Positions 33,061 to 44,624 of a DNA stretch of 64,000 bases are shown in pieces (within the stretch, counting starts at the first letter, position 1; each line of letters opens with the position of its first letter). Origin of the DNA: Diaporthe sp. PMI_573. Taxonomy: Eukaryota > Ascomycota > Sordariomycetes > Diaporthales > Diaporthaceae. The position numbers and the translations under genes were made by a program. Below the pieces are notes generated by a model. The model saw only the letters and a list, made by a program, of their open reading frames with translations, was not told where the DNA came from and did no database searches. The DNA is taken from contig JAJTUP010000013.1 in assembly GCA_021399435.1 (NCBI GenBank), positions 434,001-498,000 of the forward strand, read 5' to 3'.

Positions 33061-34489
33061 TATTCTAGACTATGCTACTACCTTGTCTACGGAATCTTGA
33101 AATAAAGTTCCGCCCAGTTTGAGATTGCTCTTATATGTAACTGGACAATTTCCCCCAGCGAAGTCGCGTAAAGTGTTGCGAGAAGGTGAGAAGCTTTGAA
33201 ATAGCTAGCTGCTAGAATTTCCTCACTGCCAAGTGATGGAGGGCTTCATTCCATGCTCAAATCAAACATGCCGGCCTTGGTCCGGGTGACGTTCTTGAAT
33301 CGATCTTTGGGCCAAAGCAGCGGATAGTTGATGCCAGGAACCTAAGCTTCACCGCCTCCTCTGTGCTAAGCTCTTGCCTTCATTTATCCTCTTGTATGGG
33401 GCTCAACAATCATTCAACAACAAACGTTCTGTGGGACTTGTCACCACTTAACCATAGCTCTCTGTCTCCTTTCCAATCTCCCCATATAGTGGCTCCCATG
33501 AGAAGCTGGGAAGCCGACTTGAAGTCATCTTTGACCTGCGTCTCTGACCGCCATTCGCATCAACACGATGGAGCCATTCAACTCAGCTGTGCCGAATTTT
33601 CCCCAGGTAGCATTCACATATGGTAATTGAGCCCAGAATACCATATCTTGGCTTCCAATACCGAACAAGTGAGGCGGAGGAGACAAGTCGTTGGCCTCCT
33701 CTGCTCGTAGCGTCTAGGGTCTCACCAAGCAGAGTGGATCCCACCAGGTGATGAATGAACACATGTGCATGTAAGAGCCTGACTTACAACGGACGACTAC
33801 TCACGTAGGAGTAGTGCAGAGGCCATGCCAAATATGGGACACAAGGCTCTGGACTATTAACGCAGTCCAAGCCGGTATTTCGGAAGACTGACCGTCGATA
33901 CAGCAGTGATGCTGTTCTCGATATTCGCACTCTCTTCAGTAACCTGAATGTTGTGCAAAATATAGCATGTCATCATTGACTTGAAATGTTTACTTGTTCT
34001 ATCATTGGCTACGGCGTAATTAGTTGGCAGTTAAAAATGGGTCGCATGCCCAGATTCATCTTAAATGCCAGAATAGCAATACTCTTTTTGGTCCAGTATG
34101 ACTGGTTCTTGAAGCCCATGACGACTTGACCAAGATCTGCGCCGTACAAGTATGTGGTCATCAAAAAGCACGGACTTAGATCTCGATTGAGATCATGACG
34201 TGGTGAAATTCAAGGCGCTTTAGTGGAGTGTCGAGCCGCGGCGATTCCGAGAACCCATGGCTTGATGGCCACAGAGGGGAGTAGCTGTTAACTTCAAGAC
34301 CCTGTCTAGCTTCATCGAGAGACTATTTGCGGTAAAAATCATTCTATATTGATGAAAGCCGCTGGAAGTACTTGACACCTACTTATATACAAAATCAAAG
34401 ATTATTTACGAGAATCCAAAAATTGCCACTTGTGCCCAATCCATAGACACCAGGCTTCATTCACACTGTGCGCCGTCTCTTCAACACGT
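33061..34489. other. Intergenic, 3' of polygalacturonase
   Basis: No gene recognised. An 87-codon frame at 33363-33626 has no domain or signal feature I can support. Confidence 0.45.
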
Positions 34490-35850
34490 TTAGCAAGCAG
34501 CGCCACCGCCGGGGATATTCTGGCACTTGGTGCTCTTCTTTCCACCAGAGACGCTGTTGCCGGACCAGGTCCAGTTGGAGCAAGAACCCTTGCCGCAAAG
34601 CAGGTAAATGTTGGTACCGGAGGAGGCGACGCTACCCTTGACGCCGGTGACAACAAGGTCGGTAATTGGGACGCCGGTTGTTGGGGTTCCGGTGGGGCTG
34701 CCGTTCTCGTAGTCCTGCTCGATGACGATACCATACTTGGCGATGTTGCTCAGGCTGATGCCGTTGAAGGTCACTCCGGTGACCGTTCCAGTAGCGCCTG
34801 AAACAGTCTTGATACGGACACCGTTGTCCGAGTCAATGACCTTGCTGTTCTCGATTCGCACAGATTTGACGACATTGTTGCTCCTACCACCGACAGAACC
34901 GATGGACAGGCCATCTAAGTATTACGTTAGTCCTGCTACGTATCCTAAAGTGGTGCTCTGGAACATTCCAAAACATAATAGACGGGGATCTGTAAAAGAA
35001 AAAGGGTTATGCTTACGGCCACCAGTGCAAGAGCCACCGGTAAACGTAATGTTGGTACCAGAGTTAATTGCGAGGCAGTCATCCTGGTTGTGCACGATGG
35101 CGCCCGATATCAAGATGTTCTCGGAAGAGCCAACATCAAAGGCATCCGTGTTGTGGCCAAGCTCGCCCTTGTCACCGGCCGAGTTATCGTATGTCACATC
35201 AACGACATTGAGGTCGGTAGCCGAGTTGATGCTCATGAACTGGACTGGCGAATTCTTGACGTTCAAGCCCTTGATGCTGGACTGCTTCAGGGAGTGGGCA
35301 TAGAAGAACTTGGGCTTGGTCTTGCCACCGTTGGACCCCTTTCCATCCCACCACTTGGCGCCGTTGCCATCAATGACGTGGCCCGAGGCACCGGTGACGG
35401 TGATGTCAGTTCCGGAGACCTAAGTGTGACGTTAGTCCTGCTACGGATCCTCAAGTGTTGCATTCTAGAATATTTCAAAACATGAAAGACGGGGATCCGT
35501 GACGGGAGAAGAGTGATGCTTACGGAGATGAGTGGGCCTTCCCACTCCTTGTAGCCGAAGGAAGTGGTACCCTGGAAGATGACCTGTCATAGGAGAAAGT
35601 GTCAGTGCAAAGGAACGCGTTTCTCTGGACCGCGAACGTGACATGCCTTGGTGCCAGTCTTCAGGCTGGTCAAATCGAGCGTGGTGCCAGCCGGAACAGC
35701 AATGTTGTTAAGAGTGATGGTTGAGCAAGAGGCTTTGCCCTTGACAACGGCAGCAGCATCGGTGAAAGTGCAAGCGTCGGCTCGCTTGACTTCAGCCGGA
35801 GCTGCGTGGATAAGGGGCAGCAGAGCTGCAAGGGCAACGATGGGAAGCAT
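34490..35850 (-). CDS. Secreted GH28 endopolygalacturonase
   Basis: Cuts alpha-1,4-galacturonan in pectin, outside the cell. Four exons, complement(34490..34914, 35017..35419, 35524..35583, 35647..35850), give 363 aa. Signal peptide [16 protein letters not shown], then a short propeptide ending KR (kexin-type site). All GH28 signatures are present: NTD with D180 (HNTDAFD), D201/D202 ([11 protein letters not shown]), H223 in the GGHGLSIGS motif rebuilt across intron 3, and RIK (NGVRIKT). C-terminal Cys spacing is normal. Intron 1 (35584-35646) has a GC donor (GCATGT) and an AG acceptor. Introns 2 (35420-35523) and 3 (34915-35016) are introner-like elements. The gene looks intact although bracketed by transposons. 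Confidence 0.93.
34915..35016 (-). repeat. Introner-like element 3 (polygalacturonase intron 3)
   Basis: 102-nt intron, ending with ACGTAGCAGGACTAACG and acceptor CTTAG. It splits the catalytic His codon of GGHG. Confidence 0.85.
35420..35523 (-). repeat. Introner-like element 2 (polygalacturonase intron 2)
   Basis: 104-nt intron, near-identical to the GH3 intron over its 3' two thirds (TCTAGAATGCAACACTT, GGATCCGTAGCAGGACTAAC). The CGGATCC and GGATCCG blocks can pair as a stem. Confidence 0.9.
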
Positions 35851-38005
35851 TTTTGCGGATCTTAGTGTCGCAGAAGGGAGCGGTAGCGGGAAGGAAAATG
35901 TAACGAATGGATATAAGAGCAATCAATGCTGGGCTTCAGGGATATGAGAAGGAGAGACCGGAGAAGAGCTTGGCAAGGCTGATGGAGCTGAGTCCATGAT
36001 CTGACAGCTTGGCAGCGGAACGCCGTTTTTATATCCCAAAGACAGAGACGCCTGGATGCGGACTGACGAGCATCCTAATTTGCGTCCACTATCTCCTTTT
36101 GCGGCAGTGCCGTCCGGATCATCAACAAGTACCGGCAGTGTGGACATTCAGGCCGGATATTACCAAGTGGGTACTTCCCAAACGGGACAGAAAGTACGGA
36201 GCGGAAGGGGGATGCATAGCAGGCATATTCATCCTGGGCCATCACTGGGCTTTGTGGCGACGAATATGTTGCGTGGAGGCATCAGATTCCTCAGATACTG
36301 CGTGAAAAAAAAAAAAAAAAAAAAAAAGGACACGACATAACTATGGCGCTGAAATGACGCATGAGAATAGCACTGTTGATATCTCTGGTAGGAAACTTGT
36401 ACAGTGAATCACCTTCAGAGTCGGAGCGTACGGACGATGTAGATGGAGTCGCGAGCGGAAGACAGCAAACAAGTTATCAAACATCTAATCTATCTGCGGA
36501 CAACGTCGGACCCGACCCACAAGTCAAGCTCTCGGTTGGGGTACTCACTGCCGCTCCTGGCTCTAAAGTACTAGCGTTGCATCCAGGGTCAAACAGAGCT
36601 AGCGAAACTGGTGATCCTCTATGCCCCCGTAATTTAGAATAGTGTACAATCTAGCCCAAAGCCAAGGGAAAGCTTGACCCAGAGCCAAGTCTAATTTCTT
36701 CCGTGTTACACGATTGGTGGAATCTGATGCATCTTTCGATTTCCATCAGCGTGACCCATCTTAAAAGGAGCCTCACGTACGGCTTCGACAATGCCACCTA
36801 TCCAAGCCAGCTATGTCATGGAAAGCCATTTTCGCTAATGCAGACTCATGACTGGGGAAGAGTAGCGGGTCCACATTGTGGGTGCGGCGAATGAGGCACA
36901 CACAGTAGACAGAACACGCAAAGCGAGAAGAGGATCACAAAGATCTGACGGTAGGCGAGATCACAGGCCATCCGGGCCCCCACAACCACGCTCATCTTCG
37001 TAGGGAAACAACCTGGTGGGAACAAACATCTCACTCATTGTAATCTCGTTCCCCATCGCACGCTGCCTGCGGGACTACCGCCGCCAACACCATGTTTTAC
37101 TCCACGACTTGGAATGAAAGTCTGGTGAGATACTGGAGCTTGGTCTGCATCTATGCCTCGAACCTTCTACAAGCCTGGGGCTCATCGGGATTTCGAGAGA
37201 TTGAAGCATGAAAGGAGGCCCGAACGGGGAGGCATTTATGCGGCAGATGTGCAGCATTCAAGTCGAGCAGCTGCTCTGAGACATACGGCAAGTATCTACC
37301 ATCTGATGAAAGCATACTCTTGACAAGCCACTGTGCGTGATGTGATAGTAATGCCTAGGTCTGAGGTAGTCGAGTTTCCTACTGTGCTGCTGCGGTACGC
37401 TGATTGACATAGTGAGGATCCGAGATCGAGGATGCCGAGATTCTAGCCCATTCTCCCCACTATTTACATGCTTAGCAAATGCTTGTTTATGAGACAAACG
37501 GAGCTCCTGGATTCTGCTGCATGGCCTGGACCGATCTAATTTCGCCCTTGTTTTCCAGATGGGTCTGGAACTGCTACAAAATGGAGTGCTTCTATGTCAA
37601 GAAATGTAGCTCCCTAACGTTACCTGCAGCATTTACATCACAGCACGTGGAACGTGGCAATTGTATAATGTCCCACCGGTTGCAGTGAAATTGTGGGCTG
37701 TAGCATGAGGAGAGGGCCACAATCAACCCATCACACCGGGCATCAGTCGTACACACATTGTGACAAGACTGGCATGAGCCAACCGAAGATACAGACTTGT
37801 GCCGCTGTTAATTACTCCTGTCCATTCACGCATAGGAGTCTATTTCAAGTCACTCCTGTGTTTGCTGCTAGCAGATCGCTCAAATGTCTCGTCTCAAAAA
37901 GCTGTAAAGTGACATTACCCTCAACAAGATCAGGTGCACAAAAAGTCAACACTGCAATTGTTGTAGCCTTATTTCTAAGTCGGCGGGCCCGTCTGCACAC
38001 AACTT
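35851..38005. other. Intergenic region upstream of polygalacturonase
   Basis: Contains the polygalacturonase promoter (a TTTTTATATCCC stretch at 36027-36038 could hold a TATA box on the minus strand), a run of about 24 A at 36305-36327, and only short unconvincing open frames. No gene recognised. Confidence 0.45.
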
Positions 38006-38112
38006 GAGACGGATCTATTGACTGCCAGCACAATAGACGTCCCGGCCAAAAGACCAGAATTCTAAGTCGAGACTTAGGCATTCCTAGCAGTATATAAGCT
38101 CCGTACCGTCAC
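38006..38112 (-). repeat. SINE-like tRNA-derived repeat, copy 4
   Basis: Largely unmutated by RIP; closely matches copy 5 (CCAAAAGACCAGAATTCTAA, GGCATTCCTAGCAGTATATA). No B-box follows. Confidence 0.75.
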
Positions 38113-38507
38113 ACAACCCTATCTAGGAACACAAGAAATTTAGATGCCTTTAAGAATAATATTAAAAACTAAGCTGTATTATATAAACATATATAATTAT
38201 AATAAACTATATACCTTTAGTATAAATAATGGTAAATAGGTTAATAAAAGTATTATTAGCTGGGAAATAAAAGGGGTTTTTCTATTAGCTTAAAATAAAA
38301 ATTATAATAATTAAAAAGAAATAATATTTTTAAGAAAGACCTTATAATTAATAGGCTAAAAGCAGTAAAAAGAGACTTAAATTTAGCCTTTTAGTATTTA
38401 TAAGTTTAAGGGGGTATATTAAATATAATGATATGGTGGTAAGATATTAAGAAATAGCGATTCGCTATAAACCGCTTTTTAATAAAGGGCCTGTTTGAAA
38501 TACTTAT
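38113..38507. other. AT-rich RIP-like spacer
   Basis: Very AT-rich sequence without readable proteins; probably an old transposon relic. Confidence 0.45.
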
Positions 38508-39030
38508 TGTTAAACGGAAACGCTTGTGTGGGCGCTGCACGCAGAGAGTTACCCTAGACTTGGCACTGGATTTTCTCTAAGTGCCCATGGGGCGTGCACG
38601 CCGGCAGATGAGTTTGGTGGCCGTGAGTCGATTTTTTGGGCTGTTTTAAGACCCTAACTTTGTACCTCTGCATTACCCTTATTTCTTACCCAAAAAGCAT
38701 GTAACTTAGCTCATTAGATAGTCTGATTTCTGAAGTTTATCTGTATTTAGTTTGGTTACTGTCAGGGTTAGGGTTGGCTGGTTATTTAAAGCCAAAGATA
38801 GTGGGTCTGAAGGCCGAATTTTCCGGCCTCCCTATCTGCGCACCAGAGCCAACCCACGCGTGCCCAGGGTTGAGACAATGTCGGAGGGACTGTGAGGAGG
38901 GCTGACAGAAGCCCACTCAAATTCAATGCAAAGTTGTCCGAACCACTCTCAATCGTCCCAACTCGCCTCCAGGCACCCTGCTGCGACCCTGCCGTACACA
39001 CACACACTGCTGAAGGCACTAACCTTCAGA
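38508..39030 (-). mobile_element. Solo-LTR-like element, copy B (inverted)
   Basis: 523 bp, reverse complement of copy A with substitutions and one small deletion, flanked by the direct repeat CTTAT (38503-38507 and 39031-39035). It carries AGGGTTAGGGTT. Together with copy A it brackets the polygalacturonase locus as an inverted pair about 5.6 kb apart. Confidence 0.85.
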
Positions 39031-39035
39031 CTTAT

Positions 39036-39960
39036 TTTTTAGATAATAAAACTAGCTTTTTAAAGTAGAAATAGCTGTTGGGGGGGGGCAAGATAAATAT
39101 AATATATATGGTAATAACTCTATTTTGTAATTACATATAAGTTATTAACTATATACATCTAATAAGGTGTAGAATCTGACAATAATAATTATAGTAAGGT
39201 GGTTTTATTTTTAATTTATATATGTACGCTTCTTAAGCAGTATGTAGGTGGTCCCTTTATACAGTGGTAAAAGCTTAAACACCCTCCCCCCAATGGTTTT
39301 TATATAAAAAAAACAATGTCAATAACAGTAGGTTTATAATATGATTGTAGCACGTGGCCCAGAAAACATAGACAGCCTTGTGACAGCCGCCTTTACGTTT
39401 TAAATTCTCGACGTCTTCCTCGCCACTTGTAACACTGCTTAATCGTAGTGACCGTCACCACATGCTATCGTCGCTCTGCTTATTCGAGGTGTGTCATTTA
39501 CATATCTTTTGACACAGAATCACTAGGTGCGTGTTATTCGTGGTCGAGTGTGCATAGTGTACACCAAAGCTCACCAACATTCGTCCACTAGATTGTTGTA
39601 AGCTAATCAGTAATGGCTCCATATTCCGAGTCTCCACCAGAGGCATGTTCAACATGTGGCACAGACCACGATGGCCCAGTCTTGACAACTGTAATTATTC
39701 CAAGCCAAGGGCCATCCTTTCTTAGTCTTGATTGACCATAGCCAATCACAAGACCTCAGACATGCGGCTCGAACGATGAGCTAGAGAAAGATTTGGAAGC
39801 ACGGCAGGTAAAGATTCACTGGTGGCCGACAATAAAGTACTTTACTGGGCCTCGACTCAAAGAAGTATATACAGGAAGATGTGAGATGATGGTCCAGAAG
39901 CGCTGATAACGCTAGGTCGATGATATGGTCCAATGCCTCCCATTAAGAAGTTGAACCTGC
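39036..39960. other. Intergenic, no gene recognised
   Basis: AT-rich to 39400, then ordinary sequence forming the 3' flank of the pectate lyase relic. Nothing recognised. Confidence 0.45.
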
Positions 39961-41398
39961 TTAGACGCATTGGGAGTACCACTCGTTGATAAACTCGCAC
40001 TTGCCCGACGAGCAGAAAGTAGATCCAGAGTAGCCCTGTCCGCCGCATTGGCCATATAGAGCAACGGAGCCGGAGCTGGCCGCGGTGTGCTTGGGCTCTG
40101 AAGTGGTAGCAGAAACAACTGAGGCGGTAGCGGTGGTCTCAGCGGGTTCTGCGGGCTGGGCGGCCTCGTCGGAAATAGCCTTGGTCGAGCTCTTCGACGA
40201 AGAAGAGGAGCTGAGCTTGCCGGCACCGGCGTTGCTAGGCACGGTAGATCTGATCCTGTCGGCGGCCTCTGCGCTGGCAATTGACAGACCCTTGAAGTCA
40301 CCAAAGAAGGAGGTGTCAGTGTAATCAAAGTCGTCGGTAGTCTCTTCCAGGATGTTGACCTCGCAGGCGCGGCCCAGGGCGCTCTCACATTGGGCATTGG
40401 TGGTGACGTCCGGAGAGGAAAAGAGCCTGCCCTGATAGTCGGAAACAAGCTGTTTGACCTTGATAAAAACGTTTCCCTCGAAAATACCCCGGGCTGCCTC
40501 CTCACCGCCTTCGATGGCGTGGCCGTTAACGTCGTCCCACACATTATTAACAGCGTGGAGAAGAGTAGCGCCGCTCAGCGCTGGCCGGTCTTATAGATAT
40601 AGTTATTCTTCATAGTAATCTGATCATCCTCGCCAACCATCTCAAAGGTCCAGTAGTGATAGCCATCGCAGCCAGTACTGAAGTCCGACTCGCCATTGAT
40701 GAAGTTGTTTGAGAGGGTGATACGCTTGGACGGGTTGAAACCGAACACGTAGTGCTGGCGACCGGGACTAGCGGTCTGGCGCGAGCGTCAGCAGTTGTGC
40801 GGGGTGAATATGCACGGGTATAATATTGTTTGATATCTTCTTTCAACTTACCGTGACGTGGTCGATCCAGACGAGGTCGGCGCCATCAAAGGAAATAGCA
40901 TCGCCCCCCCCAAACATACTCGTGATTTAAGTCGGCCACCGCAATGTTTTGGATGATGACGTTACTGCTGCCACTCATCCTCAGCCCCTTGCCCTTGATG
41001 GCAGCGGAACTTCCGACGCCGAGGATGGTCTTGTTGCTGCCAACATCGATGGGCTGACGGGCAGCCTTGTACCAGGTGGCCGTCGATGCGCCGCCATTGT
41101 CACAGCTATCCTGGATGATCTTCTGTCAGGTGGCGCCGTTACCCCAGGATGCGCAGACATTGCCGGACTCTATGCCCTCAGACTCTGTATAGTCATACTA
41201 CTTAGAGAGGGTAATGACGCGGGGCTCGTCGTCAGTAAGGAATTTTGTGAGCTCGTCGATGTCCTCAGGTGTGACAGCGGCCTCGTTGCCTCCGCCAGTG
41301 ACACCCTTAGCGAAACCCTCAACCTCGCCAGACACGGTCTGGGCGGCGGCCATATTTGCGAGTCCTACCAGGACGGCAAGAATGGTAGCTGACTTCAT
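39961..41398 (-). pseudogene. PL1 pectate lyase with C-terminal CBM1, inactivated
   Basis: Former secreted enzyme cleaving polygalacturonate by beta-elimination. Signal peptide MKSATILAVLVGLANMAAAQ, then [48 protein letters not shown] (PL1 core), [40 protein letters not shown], a Ser/Thr linker, and a fungal cellulose-binding module ([20 protein letters not shown] up to YSQCV). Intron 40776-40851. Lesions: TAG at 41198-41200, TGA near 41126 where Cys is expected, an 8-base C run at 40904-40911 giving +1 shift at VWGGDAIS, and another frame change near 40590. The CBM1 itself is undamaged. Confidence 0.85.
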
Positions 41399-44300
41399 TA
41401 TGTGAATAGATGATGGTGCAAAAATTAAAGTTTCCAGGTGAAGAGAATGTGTTCTGTAAGAAGCGAATGGTCACACACCGTTGGGCTCCAGAATCCGGTG
41501 AACGAATGTGAGTGGTTGCAAGGCTGAGGGAGACATAAATGAGAGATGACAACCCAGGGGAGAACACATTTTGATAGAGGTGACTCCTCACCATTTTGAC
41601 GAAGGAAGTTGTCCTGTCTTCAAATGCACGACGAGCGGCGGACTGCCATACCCGATTCAGCACGGGAGACGGCACTTGCCCGCCCTAGGCTGTTGTAGAG
41701 AAGGTCGAATTTAGACTGGAAGGAACTGCAGTTCCCCTTCAATCAAATACAAGGCTCAATACCGAGCGATACGAAGGGCCCGGGCCCCATTATGGGCCCC
41801 CGCCCAGCCAGCTGCGGGACGTACGCGGACTGTTCCGCGGAAACACAAGTGCACTGCCCAAAAGGGCCAAGTTGATCTCACTGGCGCGGCCCCAGTTGCC
41901 AGATTAGGCCTGAAGAAGCCGAGCAGCTTGAAGTGATCGAGAGCACATCGATTGACGCCACGTTAGTATATTGAATCGGAAGATCTTGCACCCTTTATAG
42001 GAGTATCGACGTATACACCGAATTAATGCACAGTAGCGATGGCTGTCCTATATATATATAGTTTTGAACACTGGTACAATATGGCTTATTCAGGATATTA
42101 GTCAGCGTCCAATTTGGTTAGTGTTGGTTTCATAATTCTTTACTGTCATGTCCGGATCCACGGCGGTATCGCCGTTATGGTAGGTTCAAAAATGATGAAT
42201 GCTAGAAATGAGGGCGACAATTTAATTGAAGTACAGCTCGTGTGAGCTACTTCACTTAGTACAGTATGATGATAGAAAAAGGGACGATGTAGTAGGGCCT
42301 AGGTGTAGCATAGCTTGTTATGTTGGCACACGTCACGCATCAAGATAGTATTATCGATGGCCCCATGAAGCTTCCAGAATGCACACAGACAAGTTTCTGG
42401 TCAACAATACTGCAACATATCAACTCTGTCTTGAGAGCGGTGATACTGTTGCCTGGCGAAATGGTTTGGGAGCCGAGACAGGAGTGAAGCGCTGCCCTCC
42501 GCTGCCCTAAACCTCGTAGATCTTCATAAAACGACGGAATGGTTGCTACGTTACGCTGAGCTCTGAAACCAGAGAGTTTGTTATGCCCTCATATTCTATG
42601 GTCTTTAGCTCCTGGAGGCAGGGCTGATTGCACACTCTGTCGACTTCCAGGCAATTCTGGGCATTGTTTGTTTGCCCCTTTCGATATCGAGTGCACCACG
42701 GTACATGTAATACGGCAAAGGTAATTAGGCTGTCTTGTATGTACTAGTAGCAGTATTCTGTTCAGCTGTTTGGGCTAGTCAGACCAGAACGGCCAAGGCA
42801 AAAGCGTGTTGTGCCTCCTGCTGCACGAGCTGCACTGTAAAGGTGTCGTGATCGTTTAGACCAGTTCAGCCAGCTACTAACAGTCGTCCAGGATATTTAT
42901 GAAGAATTGCGGAAAATACCCCTGAGAAAAACTAGGCTGGGCGGCCAGAGCATTGAAGCATTGACCTCTGAAACTTCCTTGTTGTGGCTAGTATACTGAC
43001 AAAGCACAGGCGAAGGAGTTGAACAGTCTAACCCGACATTGTCATCAATATATTGGCTTGGTCTGCCCCTGCCAAGCGACACCGGTATCATGGCTTCCTA
43101 CGGTAAGGGCCTCGAAATTCCTTCTTCACACCAGGTACAGGGATCTCAGCCAGGATCGCGCCCGAAAAGGGGAAATCCGTCTAAAAACAGCAATGGGTGA
43201 CCGTTCTGCTTTGCCCGCTCCGTGCAATACGCCATTATTGAGGGGCATCGAATGGGTGAGATGAGTCGACAAACCACCATTGAACCGCGATCGTCGCTTA
43301 CCGTCCGAGCCTGTCGGGCCCGACAAACCAAGGAACAAAGAACCTGGGCGTGGATCATAGAATCGGACGAAAACATTGTTTTAGAAACACTTACTCGTGA
43401 GTGGCCAAAGCCTGTTGATCGACAGTCTGAATCGCCAAGAGATGGAAAGATGGAGAAAGGATGATCTCGCGTACGCCGTTGGAATCAGGCCAGCCTCCTG
43501 AATAATCTTAGACGGGGGAATTGAACCCATTGGGCAGTCACCTGTCCTTGGGAAATCTTCCCACCATATCTTCGAAAAGATCCCGAGGCCCAGGACCACA
43601 CCTGCGGCCCATATTGTTCGGCCGTAGACGCCAGTGAGCTGGTGTTTTTGGCGCTGCCCAGGACTCCAGGCGGCTTGGAACATGGTTGTGTGGCACCATT
43701 TGTGAGCCGCATTTCCTCTCTGGACATGGTCGCAATGCAGTCCGGCAAGGTTTTGAGCCGTCCTCAGCACGTGTGCTAACGCAGACGAAACACTGAAACG
43801 GGTGCGTTTTGCTTGTTCCAAGCATCGCAGGATGAGCTGTCACTGTCAGGGGCGCCAATCCGGCCTGCTGGCGCTTGCAAAGGCACATCCCTGGCTGCCA
43901 AGACCCCCTGCGACCGACCTTCATAAAAAAAAACCCACTTTCTTAGGAACAAGCGAGCTACGCCCCCAACTTCCACCAGTTGTCAGCCTGCTGTCAGCCC
44001 GGCAGAAATCTTGGTGTTTCGAGCAAACAATCTCGTTTCCGCTTGTTCTCTTGTGCATCACCCGCAACTTTCCTCTTTGGATCCCCTGCTGGGGTCCGCT
44101 GGGGCTTGGGTGCCCGGCCGGCCCACCAGTTGAGCCGCCTCGGTTGACTCCGGATGAGCGCGTACTCTGACGTCCTGGCTGCAGCCTCTCAGGAGGCTGT
44201 AGACGCTATACCGCGTCCAGAAGATGTTCCCGTGGTCGCGGTGGGCATTCGACGATTCCAGAGACCCAAGCGAGCTCACCCCTGGGCCAATATGCGAACA

Positions 44301-44624
44301 CGGTGCCTGTCCCGAGATGGACGTGGACGCCGTCATCAAGCTCTTACACATGCGCACGCGCAAGCAGGCAGAGACGTATTTACACAACTAGGTATATATA
44401 TACATACATGTCCGGCCTGACCACCATGATCAGACCTCCATCCCTTCAGCATCCATCTCATTGCAGGCCACACTCTTTGGTTCCTTTCCACCCTCATTCT
44501 TTTTTCCAACCATCTGACTATCTTGTCATCTTCACTGCGTGAAGCTGGGACATTCATTTTTTGAAAGCCTACCTCGTCAACTTTCATTTCAACGAAACTC
44601 CACAAAACCCCATCCTTCATCAAG
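41399..44624. other. 3.2-kb intergenic region without a recognised gene
   Basis: Promoter sides of the pectate lyase relic and the LPMO gene. Overlapping open frames at 43381-44170 on both strands have no family resemblance. 42040-42060 holds a short TA repeat (CTATATATATATAG). Confidence 0.4.
44393..44530 (+). promoter_or_regulatory. Candidate core promoter of the LPMO gene
   Basis: A TATA-like TATATATATACATACATG (about 44393-44410) lies about 220 bp before the LPMO start codon, followed by a C/T-rich stretch (44450-44525) typical of fungal transcription starts. Position-based inference only. Confidence 0.4.

Noticed and set aside
36305..36327. Poly-A run as a retroposon tail
   Set aside because: No target duplication or recognisable upstream retroposed body; treated as simple homopolymer.
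32374..39030. Telomere or interstitial telomeric repeat
   Set aside because: Only about two AGGGTT units occur in each copy, embedded inside a dispersed element.
43381..44170. Overlapping open frames of 120-146 codons on both strands
   Set aside because: No domain, signal peptide or consistent splice structure; both strands open equally, as expected for GC-rich noncoding DNA.
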